64,000 bases of DNA from JBFLYN01 sp040756655 (GTDB lineage Bacteria > Bacillota > Sulfobacillia > UBA8153), in the NCBI GenBank assembly GCA_040756655.1, contig JBFLYN010000001.1, positions 124,001 through 188,000 on the forward strand. Reading direction: 5' to 3'. A model generated the notes under the pieces. The model had not been told where the DNA came from. It was given only the letters and a program-made list of their open reading frames with translations, and did no database searches. Positions 23,940-33,231 of this stretch are shown one piece after another. Numbering within the stretch: the first letter of the stretch is position 1; every line of letters begins with the position of its first letter. Position numbers and translations under genes: made by a program.

Positions 23940-26184
23940 GCTCTCGTCCCTTCAGGCAGCCGTCGATGATAAGGGTGGCTGCTTGCCGCGCCTGCCTGCC
24001 AACTTCGCCGGGAGGGCCCACACAGGCCGGGCAACCATCCGCACAGCGACACCCTCCCAGCAGGGCCCGGGCCGCTTCTAGCAACTGGTAGTGCAGGTGA
24101 TAGAGCCGCTCACTCAGGCCCACCCCTCCCGGGTAAGCGTCGTACAGAAACACTGTGGGTAACCCGGTATAGGGCGCGCGCACCTGGGGCACTACCCGTA
24201 GGTCCCGGTAGTCGCACATGGCAAAAAGGGGTGCAACCACCGACAGAAGGTGAGCAAGCCCGGCCAGGCCCGACTGGATCTCTTCCGTCCCCATCCCGGC
24301 GGTCACGCCCGCGTCCAAAGCTAGCCAGTACGCAGAGGTGTGCATCTGTTCCTCGGGCAACCGGACCGGACCTGAGCCCGCGTTTTCGTGGGTGAAAAGC
24401 TTGATCTTCTTGAACATGGTCACCAGGGCCCGCACGGTGACCTCGCCGTAGGCCCGGTTGCCCTCTGCTTGGAACTGCTCAAGGACTTCCACGCTCACGG
24501 CCAGGTTAGCGTCGGTATAGTAGTCCACCTCTACCGGGCGCACGTAGGCCTTCTTCGCCTCGTAGTCCAGGTGGTCGACATGGTACTGGTTGCCCTCGTG
24601 GATGTAGATGGCCTCCTCGTGGATCAGCAGGGGAGCGCTGAACCGGTCGACCTCGCCGATGACCCGGGCGGACTTTTCCCGGTCGATGATGACGAAGTTC
24701 TCAGCAGCCGCTGAGCGAAGGCTGATCTCCTCAGCGGGAAAAGTGTCGGTCATCCAGTAGTAGCGGTCGCCGCTTTGGTGGAGAATTCCTTCCGCAGCCA
24801 AAAAGTCCAGGATGGACCGGGTGGTGGGAACCCCGAATTCCTCGTCGACGGCAAAGGGGAGCTCGAAGGCGGCACACTTGAGATGACTGGTGAGGATGTA
24901 GAGGTTATCTGGGTTGAGCAGACCGTGTTCCGGTCGCCGGCCAAAAAAGTACCCAGGCTGGGTCATGAGAAACTGGTCCAGGGGCGACGAGGAACCCACC
25001 AGGATAGCCACGGACCGGCCCAAACGGCGGCCGGCACGCCCGGCCTGTTGCCACGCGCTGGCGATGGTACCCGGGTACCCGGCCATGATGCTCACGTCCA
25101 GCGCTCCTATGTCGATGCCCAGCTCCAACGCGTTGGTGCTGGCCACGGCCAGCACATCGCCCTGGCGCAGGCCCTTTTCAATGGCCCGCCTCTCCCGGGG
25201 CAGGTAGCCTCCACGGTAGCCCCGTACCCGGTCCGGGTCTTTCCCCAGGGCCCGCCGCAAGTAGGTGACCAGCAGCTCTACGGTAGTCCTGGCCCTGGCA
25301 AAGACGATGGTCTGCACACCTGCTCGCAGGAACCGCTCCGCCAAGGAGCAGGCCTCCAGCACGGACGAGCGGCGTATGCCCAGCTCGGCGTTGACCACTG
25401 GTGGGTTGTAGAAGATGAAGTCCTTGGCTGCCGAGGGCGCCCCGTTGTCGTCCACCAGCACCACAGGCTCGCCGATGAGGCCAAAAGCCAGCTCGGCCGG
25501 ATTGGCGACAGTAGCCGAGCAGCAGATGAACACCGGGTTGGAACCGTAGAACCGGCAGATGCGGCAAAGACGGCGCAGTACGTTGGCAAAATGACTGCCA
25601 AACACTCCCCGGTACTGGTGGGTCTCATCGATGACCACATACTTGAGATTCCCAAACAGTTTCACCCAGCGGGTATGGTGGGGAAGTATGGCCGTGTGCA
25701 GCATGTCCGGGTTGGTCACCACGATATGGCCCACGGACCTGATGGCCTTGCGGGCACTGGCAGGTGTGTCTCCATCGTAGGTGAAGGCCTTGATGTCCGT
25801 CCCCATCTCCCCTATGAGCTCGGTCAGCTCGCTGACCTGGTCCTGCGCCAGGGCCTTGGTAGGGAAGATGTACAAAGCCCGGGACGCCGGGTCATCCAGT
25901 ATGGAGTGTAGCACGGGCAGGTTGTAGCAAAGGGTCTTCCCGGAGGCGGTGGGGGTCACCACCATGGTGTGCCTGCCCCCGGCGGCTGCACCAAGGGCTT
26001 GCTCCTGGTGGGTGTACAGGGACGTGATTCCCCGGGCCTCGAGTCCAGCCACCAGCCTGGGGTCAAGCCAGTCTGGAAACGGCACCAGCCGGGCCGGGCG
26101 GGCCGGGATCTTCTCCCAGTGCGCCACCCGTTCCCGGAAAGCCGGGTCGTGCTCAAGGGTGTCTAGGATTTGCAGCAGGTTCAT
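23845..26184 (-). CDS. mrfA: MrfA/YprA-type DEAD-like helicase
   Basis: The 779-residue protein has SF2 helicase motifs TPTASGKT (78-84), DETHQYRG, CSATVANP, and STNALELGIDIGALD with QQAGRAGRR. The C-terminal domain (DUF1998) ends with a four-cysteine zinc site GGCRCADGCPACVG. This is the YprA/MrfA family, which acts with MrfB on DNA damaged by mitomycin C independently of UvrABC. The last 30 residues are rich in Arg, Gly and Pro and lie in the overlap with mrfB. The site AGGAGAGG is right before ATG 26184. Confidence 0.92.
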   Translation of the reverse strand: MNLLQILDTLEHDPAFRERVAHWEKIPARPARLVPFPDWLDPRLVAGLEARGITSLYTHQEQALGAAAGGRHTMVVTPTASGKTLCYNLPVLHSILDDPASRALYIFPTKALAQDQVSELTELIGEMGTDIKAFTYDGDTPASARKAIRSVGHIVVTNPDMLHTAILPHHTRWVKLFGNLKYVVIDETHQYRGVFGSHFANVLRRLCRICRFYGSNPVFICCSATVANPAELAFGLIGEPVVLVDDNGAPSAAKDFIFYNPPVVNAELGIRRSSVLEACSLAERFLRAGVQTIVFARARTTVELLVTYLRRALGKDPDRVRGYRGGYLPRERRAIEKGLRQGDVLAVASTNALELGIDIGALDVSIMAGYPGTIASAWQQAGRAGRRLGRSVAILVGSSSPLDQFLMTQPGYFFGRRPEHGLLNPDNLYILTSHLKCAAFELPFAVDEEFGVPTTRSILDFLAAEGILHQSGDRYYWMTDTFPAEEISLRSAAAENFVIIDREKSARVIGEVDRFSAPLLIHEEAIYIHEGNQYHVDHLDYEAKKAYVRPVEVDYYTDANLAVSVEVLEQFQAEGNRAYGEVTVRALVTMFKKIKLFTHENAGSGPVRLPEEQMHTSAYWLALDAGVTAGMGTEEIQSGLAGLAHLLSVVAPLFAMCDYRDLRVVPQVRAPYTGLPTVFLYDAYPGGVGLSERLYHLHYQLLEAARALLGGCRCADGCPACVGPPGEVGRQARQAATLIIDGCLKGREHERPDPAAARTHEGGRCPGGDPTRASGHHRV

Positions 26185-26311
26185 CCTCTCTCCTCCCGCC
26201 GGGGAGTATTCGCTTCACGGCCCGTCCCTTCCTGCCCCGCCCCGAACTGGAGTTTGCTTTTCATAGCCAAGCCTGCCCGGGCATAGGCATTACCAAAGGA
26301 GGTGAACTGCT

Positions 26312-27052
26312 GTGGTGGTCATCTTTCTCCAGCGTCGGGCTCGGGTCCGGATGGTCCTGGCGCTGGGCATCTTCCTGGCCGTGACCGGAATCCGTGCCGG
26401 CACCGTCATCCTCCGTGACAGCGTGCAGGCTGGCGCGGGCTTGTTACCCATCAAGCGAGTGGATACCAACCGGCAGGTGGCCGCACTCACCTTCGACATC
26501 TCCAGGGGTAGCGCCGCGTTGAGGCAGCTTCTCGACGTACTTAAACGTCACGACGTCCGGGCCACCTTCTTTGTCAACGGCAACTGGGCGCTGGAAAACC
26601 CCGGGCTGGTACGGGAACTGGTGGCGGCCGGCCACGAACTGGCATCGGGCGGACACTGGGAGGAGAAACTGGTAGCCTTGCCCCAAGAGCGTGTCGTGGA
26701 GAGCATCCGCACCTCCCACCGGGCCCTGACGGAAGTAGCAGGCAGCGAGCCAGCTCCCCTCTTCAGGCCGCCCGGAGGCTACTCCAACTCCCGCCTGGTC
26801 GAGACGGCGCTGGATGAAGGGTACCACACGGTCATATGGAGCCTGGACTCGCGGGATACGGCTACCCGCGATGCCGCGCGCACCGCCCGCCGGGTCGTGA
26901 ACGAGGTTCGCCCCGGCGACATCATCCGGTTTTCGGCAGATGATGGCGGCCACCCAGTAGCAGCTGCGCTGGATCTGGCCATCACCCAGCTCAAGGCCAA
27001 AGGGTTCCACCTGGTGACCGTGGGCATGCTCCTGCGGGCGGAAGTGGAGTAG
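26312..27052 (+). CDS. PdaB-like polysaccharide deacetylase-family protein
   Basis: The 246-residue protein has an N-terminal membrane segment and a NodB-type domain: AALTFDISRG, VRATFFVNGNWALENP, LFRPPGG, TVIWSLDSRDT. Motif 1 has Asp then Ile where active enzymes have two Asp. The His motif reads ASGGHWEEK, lacking the second His, so zinc binding may be lost. Spore-associated PdaB-like proteins share the FDIS form, so a sporulation role is plausible. The GTG at 26312 follows a perfect AAAGGAGGTG. It converges on the kinase gene with five bases between the stops. Confidence 0.82.
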   Translation: MVVIFLQRRARVRMVLALGIFLAVTGIRAGTVILRDSVQAGAGLLPIKRVDTNRQVAALTFDISRGSAALRQLLDVLKRHDVRATFFVNGNWALENPGLVRELVAAGHELASGGHWEEKLVALPQERVVESIRTSHRALTEVAGSEPAPLFRPPGGYSNSRLVETALDEGYHTVIWSLDSRDTATRDAARTARRVVNEVRPGDIIRFSADDGGHPVAAALDLAITQLKAKGFHLVTVGMLLRAEVE

Positions 27053-27057
27053 GGTAG

Positions 27058-29733
27058 TCACTTCCCGACGGCCGGGAGCCGGGTCACCAGCGACAACAAC
27101 CGGTACGCGGGCCGGATCAGGGGCTGACCCTCTTTGGTCCGGCTCGCGAGCTCCCCGCACTGGTACAAGGCGGCGGCCAGCACCTGGAGCTCCTCTGCAC
27201 TGGTTTCCTCCACGCCAACCGGTGCGCCAGGCCCTCCCGCCGCAGTGAAGGCGGCCACCGCCAGCGCCAGGTTGCGGAGGTCTTCTAACTCCTTGGCATG
27301 TCGGCCCTTGACGATGGCGGTCTCCAGAGCCTGGCAACGTCCCAGCAGGGCACGGTCTGCCGCTACCCCCAGGATGGATGCCACCCGTTCTAGGCGCCCA
27401 CTGGCCACCCCGGCGGTGGCACCGGGAAGCAAAAGGTGCCGCTCAAACAGGGGCAGCAGCCGGACACCGACTTCCATCTCGATGGCCTTTCCCAGGAGGA
27501 AGTTCACGACTTGGGGGTCGTACTGGGGCTGAGCAGCCAGTCCCGCCGCGGCCCTCAGTGCGCGGCGGGTTTCCTCGCCCAGCCGCCCCAGGCCCGGCAA
27601 GGCCGCCGCCAGCCGGCGCTCAACTTCCCCGGCGGGCAGGGCCACGGTTACCCGGGTGCCGCTACCCGGTTCGCTGGTGATCTGCAGTTCGGCGTTGTGG
27701 TCCTGGGCGATCTTCCTCACCGTCAACAGGCCCAGGCTCCGCCGGTCGGCCCCACCATTGCGAGGGAAACCCAGCGCACGCTGGATGGCCTCCGGGCTGA
27801 TGCCGGCTCCAGTATCCGCCACCTCCAATACCACCGTACCTTCATCCACACGCTTTTTCACACTCACGCGCACCTGGCCCCCGCCCGGCATGGCACGGCT
27901 TGCGTTCAGCACCAGGTTATCCACTAGCGAAGTGATCCTGCCCGGGTCGAGTTCCACCCGGGGCAGGGCCGGGTCGATATCGGTCACCAGGTCCACCCCG
28001 CCCTGCTTGAGGGCGGGCACGAGTCGGCCCAGGGCGGCCTGCACCACGGCTCCTGGCTGGTGGTAGGCCAGTTCTGGCCGCCCCGACAGTGCCAGGTAGT
28101 CCCGGGCGGCTTCCAACCACTCCTCTATCCTCCGCACGTTCTCCTCCACGCGCCGGTGGATGAGGGTGACGGCAGCACTTCCTGCTTCACCTGCCCAGTG
28201 GTTGACGAAAGCAAAGGCGTTCTTGATGTCATGGCAGAGGTAAGCCACTATGGCGGTGTTCTCGGCCACCATGAGCTCGGTAATCTCCGCGGCGGCAGTT
28301 GCCAGGGTGGCCACTAGCGAGGAAGAAGCCGTGCCGCCGGTGCCTAGGCCCTCCAGCTCGGCGGTGACTTCCTCCAACCACTCTTGGCCCGGGTCTGGCA
28401 AGACCAGCAATTCTACGAGCCGCCGGGCCACCGGCAGTCCGGCCTGCGGAGGGCGCACCGGGAGCCAGGCGGTCCAGCCTCCATCCGACGGCTCTAACTC
28501 TCCTCCGTGCCGGGCCAGGCTGCCCGAGGCCGTGTGCCAGCGCAGGTCAAAGGTTGGTTCAGTCACCGGGCGGTCTGCTCCTTGGGCGCGGAATAGCACG
28601 CCGTCGCCCTGGACATGAACCTCTACCACCAGTGCTCCCGGCCAGTACCGGCGTGTCCAGGCCAGCAGGGACTTGAATGCCACGCCCAGCAGCACCGGGT
28701 CTGCCTGCACGGTGGGCAACCCGGGCCCAGCCACGACTTCCAGGGCGGGGCCATTGGCAGCCACCGCTGCCCGCAATGCCGCCGTTGCCTCCTGGGGTTC
28801 TGGTTCGAAGCGCTCAAACACCATGAGGTGCTGGGTGAGGAGAAACGAGCGTTCCGCACCCGCGCTGGCCGCTGAGACTAGGCGGGCGGCCACCTCTGCT
28901 TGGGGCAAGGTTTCTTCCAGGAGTTCCCGGTTGTGCTTGTGAAGTTCGCAGACGTCAGCGGCCAGCTCGTCCAGGTACGCTCGCAAGTGATCCAGCTCCC
29001 GGGCGGCACCGCGGGCCAGTTGTTCCATGACCATCCTCAGGACCACTGCACCTGCGCCCCGGTGGTCGGCAACCAGCTGCAACACCCGCCCGCAGCACTC
29101 CTGGGCCTGGGCACGACCTGTGCCGGTCATGGCCCGGGCCAGCAGGGCGGCCATGGCCGCCAGCGCCTCCGGAGCGCGGGTGCGGTCGTAGGCGGCGTGG
29201 TAAAGGCCCATGGCCTGCCCGGCCCGTCCCTCCTCTTCCAGCGCGGCGCCTAGCTCGGGCCAGAGTTCGCCAAACGGTGCTCCCTGGGCCATGGCCTTGC
29301 CGTACCCGGTAACGGCGTCGGCGGGCCGGCCCTGCGCCCTCAGCTCCCTGGCCAACACCAGCCCGGCCAGGTAGTGGCCGGTACGCTCGCTCACCAGCCG
29401 GGCCAGGCGCACTGCCACTTCCCGCTCACCCCGGTCCCACATGTCCACTGCCTTGCGGCCCATGTCGGCCGGACTAAGGCTTAACAAGAGGTGGAGAGCT
29501 TCCTGGTCGGTGTCAAAATCTCCAAACCGGGTCAAAAGCTCCACGGCCTGGCCGCCCCGGGAACGGAGAGCCTCCAGTAGTTCTCCGCCTCTTCCACTTT
29601 CGCGGACGGCGACCGACAGGACGCGGCGCCCGCTCTTGCCCCTGGCCAATAGCTCGGCCACCACCCCGGCCAGGGCGCTCCCGGTCTTCCTCCCCAGGTC
29701 GTACTGGAGGTCGGCCAGGCTAATCTTGCTCAC
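27058..29733 (-). CDS. Large soluble sensor histidine kinase
   Basis: The 891-residue protein has no membrane segment. Residues 1-230 look like helical repeats (TPR-like, for example GLYHAAYDRTRAPEALAAMAALLARA). Residues about 280-430 resemble a degenerate ATPase or sensor domain. The kinase core has an H-box YLCHDIKNAFAFVNHW with His501, an N-box LVDNLVLNASRAMPGG and G-boxes ADTGAGISPEA and SLGLLTVRKIAQDHN. About 190 further helical residues follow. The GTG start overlaps the cooC stop by 14 bases. The partner should be the NtrC-type regulator two genes upstream. Signal unknown. Confidence 0.85.
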   Translation of the reverse strand: MSKISLADLQYDLGRKTGSALAGVVAELLARGKSGRRVLSVAVRESGRGGELLEALRSRGGQAVELLTRFGDFDTDQEALHLLLSLSPADMGRKAVDMWDRGEREVAVRLARLVSERTGHYLAGLVLARELRAQGRPADAVTGYGKAMAQGAPFGELWPELGAALEEEGRAGQAMGLYHAAYDRTRAPEALAAMAALLARAMTGTGRAQAQECCGRVLQLVADHRGAGAVVLRMVMEQLARGAARELDHLRAYLDELAADVCELHKHNRELLEETLPQAEVAARLVSAASAGAERSFLLTQHLMVFERFEPEPQEATAALRAAVAANGPALEVVAGPGLPTVQADPVLLGVAFKSLLAWTRRYWPGALVVEVHVQGDGVLFRAQGADRPVTEPTFDLRWHTASGSLARHGGELEPSDGGWTAWLPVRPPQAGLPVARRLVELLVLPDPGQEWLEEVTAELEGLGTGGTASSSLVATLATAAAEITELMVAENTAIVAYLCHDIKNAFAFVNHWAGEAGSAAVTLIHRRVEENVRRIEEWLEAARDYLALSGRPELAYHQPGAVVQAALGRLVPALKQGGVDLVTDIDPALPRVELDPGRITSLVDNLVLNASRAMPGGGQVRVSVKKRVDEGTVVLEVADTGAGISPEAIQRALGFPRNGGADRRSLGLLTVRKIAQDHNAELQITSEPGSGTRVTVALPAGEVERRLAAALPGLGRLGEETRRALRAAAGLAAQPQYDPQVVNFLLGKAIEMEVGVRLLPLFERHLLLPGATAGVASGRLERVASILGVAADRALLGRCQALETAIVKGRHAKELEDLRNLALAVAAFTAAGGPGAPVGVEETSAEELQVLAAALYQCGELASRTKEGQPLIRPAYRLLSLVTRLPAVGK

Positions 29734-30505
29734 GGTCTCCCACCGCCTGGCTGAGCCTGTGCCGGATGTCCTGGGCCGCGGCCACCAGGGCCGGGGCGGC
29801 TGTCACCGGGGCACCGGCCAGGTCGCCCGCCACCGCCTCCGGGTCGTAGGGCAGGTACCCGATGACCTCCAACCCGGCCAAGGCCTCCTCCAGCGCCTCC
29901 ATGTCCTGTGGCCTCACCTTATTGGCCACCACGTATACTTGCCGAATCCCCAGGTCTGATGCCAGGCGCACCACCGAGCGGGCCGTCTGCACTGATCGCT
30001 GCCCGGGTTCCACCACCACCACGAACGCATCCACGGCCCGGGCCGTACCCCGGCCCAGGTGTTCCAGTCCCGCCTCCATGTCCAGGATGACCACGTCCTC
30101 CCTCTCGACCACCAGGTGCTTGACGAGCCGGGACAGGAAGGTGTTCTCCGGGCACGCGCACCCGGCTCCTCCCTGGGCCACCGTGCCCATGACCAAGAGC
30201 CTCACCCCCTCCCTCTCCACCCAGAACTGCTCGGGAAGATCGTCCACCCGTGGGTTCAGTGAGAAGATCTGCCCCAGCACCCCCGGCCGGGCGCCGGTGC
30301 GCTCCTCGATGATGGCGCTCCTTTGCGCCACCGGGGTAAGGGTTTCCAGGATGCTGCGGGGAAATCCCAGGGCACTCCCCAGGTTGGCGTCGGGGTCGGC
30401 GTCAACCGCCAGGACCTTGCGACCATCACGGGCAAACCCGTGGGCCAGCAGGGCAGCGAGGGTGGTTTTGCCCACTCCTCCCTTGCCGGAGATTGCTAGT
30501 TTCAT
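29720..30505 (-). CDS. CooC-type MinD/Mrp ATPase (nickel/CODH maturation family)
   Basis: The 261-residue protein has a deviant P-loop GKGGVGKTT (7-15), switch VDADPDANLGSALG and the CxC metal site GAGCACPEN (C116, C118) of CooC, which inserts nickel into CO dehydrogenase. No CODH gene is in the window. It is placed between a response regulator and a kinase, which suggests a sensing or switch role, or co-regulation with a distant target. ATG 30505 has no close ribosome binding site and overlaps the stop of a 25-codon ORF (ATGA). Confidence 0.88.
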   Translation of the reverse strand: MKLAISGKGGVGKTTLAALLAHGFARDGRKVLAVDADPDANLGSALGFPRSILETLTPVAQRSAIIEERTGARPGVLGQIFSLNPRVDDLPEQFWVEREGVRLLVMGTVAQGGAGCACPENTFLSRLVKHLVVEREDVVILDMEAGLEHLGRGTARAVDAFVVVVEPGQRSVQTARSVVRLASDLGIRQVYVVANKVRPQDMEALEEALAGLEVIGYLPYDPEAVAGDLAGAPVTAAPALVAAAQDIRHRLSQAVGDREQD

Positions 30506-30579
30506 GAGTATTCGGCCGAAAGTCCGGCCCGGTCCTCCTTTCGTTTCTCTTTGCTTCCTCTCTTTTTTGCCATATCCAT
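30502..30579 (-). CDS. Tiny 25-residue ORF coupled to cooC-like gene
   Basis: ATG 30579 lies four bases after the response-regulator stop. The peptide is strongly basic (MDMAKKRGSKEKRKEDR at its start), and its TGA overlaps the cooC ATG. An AAAGGAGG inside it is too far (about 30 bases) from the cooC start to act directly. The ORF therefore looks like a translation-coupling leader. It is too short for a domain call. Confidence 0.45.
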   Translation of the reverse strand: MDMAKKRGSKEKRKEDRAGLSAEYS

Positions 30580-30583
30580 GCCG

Positions 30584-31966
30584 TCAGCGCCGCCCGGACC
30601 GGGCGTCCATGCCGTATTTCTTGAGCCTCCTGTCCAGCGCCTGCCAGGTCAGGCCGAGTTCCCTGGCGGCCCGGGACAGGTTCCCCTGGTTCCGCTCCAC
30701 CGCTGCGGCGATGAACTGTCTTTCCATATCGTCCAAGGTCCCGGCGGCCTTCGTACCGCCCGGGAGCGGCTTGCCGCCGATGCCGGGTGGCAGGTCCTGT
30801 GTTCTAACCACGGGCCCGCTCGCAAGGATACAGGCATTCTTCAGCACTCGCTTGAGTTCCCGGACATTGCCCGGCCAGTCGTACCTCAATAGGGCCTGCA
30901 GGCACCCGGGGTCCAAGGTGCGCCCGGTGTAGGCCCCGTTAAACTCTTCCAGTATTTTGTCCACCAGGAGCGGAATGTCTTCTCGCCGTTCGCGAAGCGG
31001 GGGCAAGGCTATGATGATGTCGTTTAGCCGGTAGTACAGGTCGGCGCGGAACCGGTCTTGCTCCATCATGGCATCCAGATCCTGGTTGGTGGCGGCCAGC
31101 ACCCGCACATCCACCCGCACTGTCTGGGTCCCGCCCACGCGTTCGAACTCCCGTTCCTGGAGAGCGCGCAGGACCTTGGCCTGCGTGGACAGGCTCATGT
31201 CGCCCACCTCGTCCAGAAACAGCGTCCCGCCATGGGCCAGCTCGAACCTCCCCAGCTTGCGAGCGGATGCCCCGGTGAAGGCTCCGCGTTCGTGCCCAAA
31301 GAGTTCGGCCTCCAGCAAGGCCTCGGGCAGCGCCGCGCAGTTGACCTTGATAAAGGGTCCGTCCCGTTTGGTGCTGTGGTAGTGAATGGCCGCCGCCACC
31401 AGTTCCTTCCCGGTGCCGGTCTCGCCGGTTATGAGCACGGAAGCGTCGGTGGGGGCGACCTTCTCGATGGTGCGGTAGACGGCTTCCATGGCATCACTGC
31501 AGCCCGTAAGCCGGGCAAACTCGGTGCGCCGGCAGGCCTCCTGCCGGTAAATGCGATTTTCCTCCTCCAGGCTGCGAGCGCGACGTTCCAACCGGCTTAC
31601 CTTCAATGCGTTGGTCACTGCCACCACAAGCTCTTCCCGGGCATCCTGCTTGTCCACAAAATCGAAAGCACCCAGCCTTATGGTTTGGACCGCCCGCTTG
31701 ACGTCGGCCTTGTTGGACACGATGATTACCGGAAGGCCCGGGTCGGTCTCCGCCAGGGTGCGCAGGACGTCCATGCCGCCCCAGGGACCGGGCGGGAGTT
31801 TCAAATCCAGCACCACCACGGCCGGGGCGCTCTGCCGGACCAAGGCCAGGCAACCCACGCCGTCTGCCGCCGTGGTCACGGTAAACCCGGCTTTTGCCAA
31901 CCACCGGGAGAACAGCTCCCGGGCATCCGCTTCGTCGTCTACGATCAGGATGACCTCATCCGGCAT
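30584..31966 (-). CDS. NtrC-type sigma-54-dependent response regulator
   Basis: The 460-residue protein has a receiver domain with VDDEADA and phospho-acceptor Asp54 (VVLDLKL). Its AAA+ domain has GETGTGKEL, the sigma-54 contact loop GAFTGA and GGTLFLDEVGDM. A Fis-type C-terminal helix-turn-helix (NLSRAARELGLTWQALDRRLKKYG, in two helices) completes it. ATG 31966 is preceded by GGGGGGGAC. A longer frame of 20 codons upstream is not conserved. It is the first gene of the set with cooC and the kinase. Its target should have a -24/-12 promoter, which I did not find in the window. Confidence 0.93.
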   Translation of the reverse strand: MPDEVILIVDDEADARELFSRWLAKAGFTVTTAADGVGCLALVRQSAPAVVVLDLKLPPGPWGGMDVLRTLAETDPGLPVIIVSNKADVKRAVQTIRLGAFDFVDKQDAREELVVAVTNALKVSRLERRARSLEEENRIYRQEACRRTEFARLTGCSDAMEAVYRTIEKVAPTDASVLITGETGTGKELVAAAIHYHSTKRDGPFIKVNCAALPEALLEAELFGHERGAFTGASARKLGRFELAHGGTLFLDEVGDMSLSTQAKVLRALQEREFERVGGTQTVRVDVRVLAATNQDLDAMMEQDRFRADLYYRLNDIIIALPPLRERREDIPLLVDKILEEFNGAYTGRTLDPGCLQALLRYDWPGNVRELKRVLKNACILASGPVVRTQDLPPGIGGKPLPGGTKAAGTLDDMERQFIAAAVERNQGNLSRAARELGLTWQALDRRLKKYGMDARSGRR

Positions 31967-32018
31967 GGCCTGTCCCCCCCACTGTTGTGTTCGCGCCTGC
32001 CCCGGGCTAATCCTCTCA

Positions 32019-33164
32019 TCAGCCAATGGCTCTCCGGGCCGCAGCCCTTAGTAGGCCCCGGCATACCTCCAGGAGTCTTGTCCACCAGGTAACCTTGGCC
32101 ACATCGCCCTGGGCCACCAAGGGCACCCTTGCCACCACCCGCTCGAGGCTCCAGAGAGTGGCCGTGCCCAGCGGTGTACCCCGGGCCACCGGGGCAGATA
32201 ACCGGTCTTCATAGTCCAATTCCACCCACAGTTCCTCGTCGCCGGGACCAACCACGCCCACCAAGTCGCCGGCCAGCACCAGTCCCACGGCACCGGGGTG
32301 TCCGCCAGCCACCAAGACCGTTCGGGCCACCTGTCCCTTCTGTCCACCCCACGCCAACCTGTAGCGAGAAAACCCGTAGCTGAGCAGGGCCTGGGCGTCC
32401 CGGTAACGGTCCTGGCTGTCCATTACCACGGCGATGAGCCGCATGCCGTCACGGGTGGCTGAAGCGATGAGACATTCGCCCGCCGCCGCGGTGGTTCCGG
32501 TTTTCACGCCGTCGGCACCGGAAAAACTCAAAAGCAGGCGATTGGTATTGTTGATCTGTAGTTCGCCCCGAGGGTGTTCCCGGCGCATAACGCCAGTAGG
32601 CGATCGAACTACCCGATTGAGGTAGGGATACTTGAGGAATTCCCTGGCGATGAGGGCCAGATCGTACGGAGACGTCAGGTGGCCGGTCTGGGTGAGCCCG
32701 TGGGGGTTTTTGAACTGGCTACTCCAAGCGCCCAGTTCGCGGGCCACAGTGTTCATCATCACGGCAAAGGCATCGACTGATCCCCCCACATGCTCGGCAA
32801 TGGCGATGCTGGCGTCGTTGCCGGATTCCAGGAGGAGTCCCCAAATGAGGGCATCCAGGGTAAACCGCTCGCCCGGGGCTATGCCCAATCCCGACCCAGG
32901 TACTGCGCCCGCCCGCACACTCACCTCGACGATGTCGGCAAGGTTGCCGGATTTCACGGCCACCAGGGCAGTGACGATCTTAGTGAGGCTGGCCGGGTGG
33001 CGGGGCTGAAAACCATGCTTTTCGTAAAGCACGCTGCCGCTGTGCCATTCCACCAGTACCGCCGCACTGGCGCTCAGCGATGGTGCGGCCCTGGCCGCTG
33101 CCGGAAAGACCATGAAGGCCAAAGCTGCTGCCAGCAAGACCGCAGCTACCCAGAAGCGCCGCAT
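32019..33164 (-). CDS. dacF: D-alanyl-D-alanine carboxypeptidase (DacF-like)
   Basis: The 381-residue protein has a signal peptide (1-26, cut near AARA-AP) and the S11 peptidase motifs S59-L-T-K62, SGN (LLESGNDAS) and KTG (DGVKTGTTA). A C-terminal PBP5-like domain and a basic amphipathic end (CRGLLRAAARRAIG) for membrane attachment follow. It trims the D-Ala end of peptidoglycan stems. The DacF assignment (sporulation) rests on length and sequence type only. It lies between the RodZ-like gene and the response regulator on the same strand. Confidence 0.9.
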   Translation of the reverse strand: MRRFWVAAVLLAAALAFMVFPAAARAAPSLSASAAVLVEWHSGSVLYEKHGFQPRHPASLTKIVTALVAVKSGNLADIVEVSVRAGAVPGSGLGIAPGERFTLDALIWGLLLESGNDASIAIAEHVGGSVDAFAVMMNTVARELGAWSSQFKNPHGLTQTGHLTSPYDLALIAREFLKYPYLNRVVRSPTGVMRREHPRGELQINNTNRLLLSFSGADGVKTGTTAAAGECLIASATRDGMRLIAVVMDSQDRYRDAQALLSYGFSRYRLAWGGQKGQVARTVLVAGGHPGAVGLVLAGDLVGVVGPGDEELWVELDYEDRLSAPVARGTPLGTATLWSLERVVARVPLVAQGDVAKVTWWTRLLEVCRGLLRAAARRAIG

Positions 33165-33231
33165 GGTCCGGGCTCCCTTCGAGGACTCTCCCCGGAACCA
33201 TATTCCGCTTTGGCCCTGGTTTATGCCTCCC

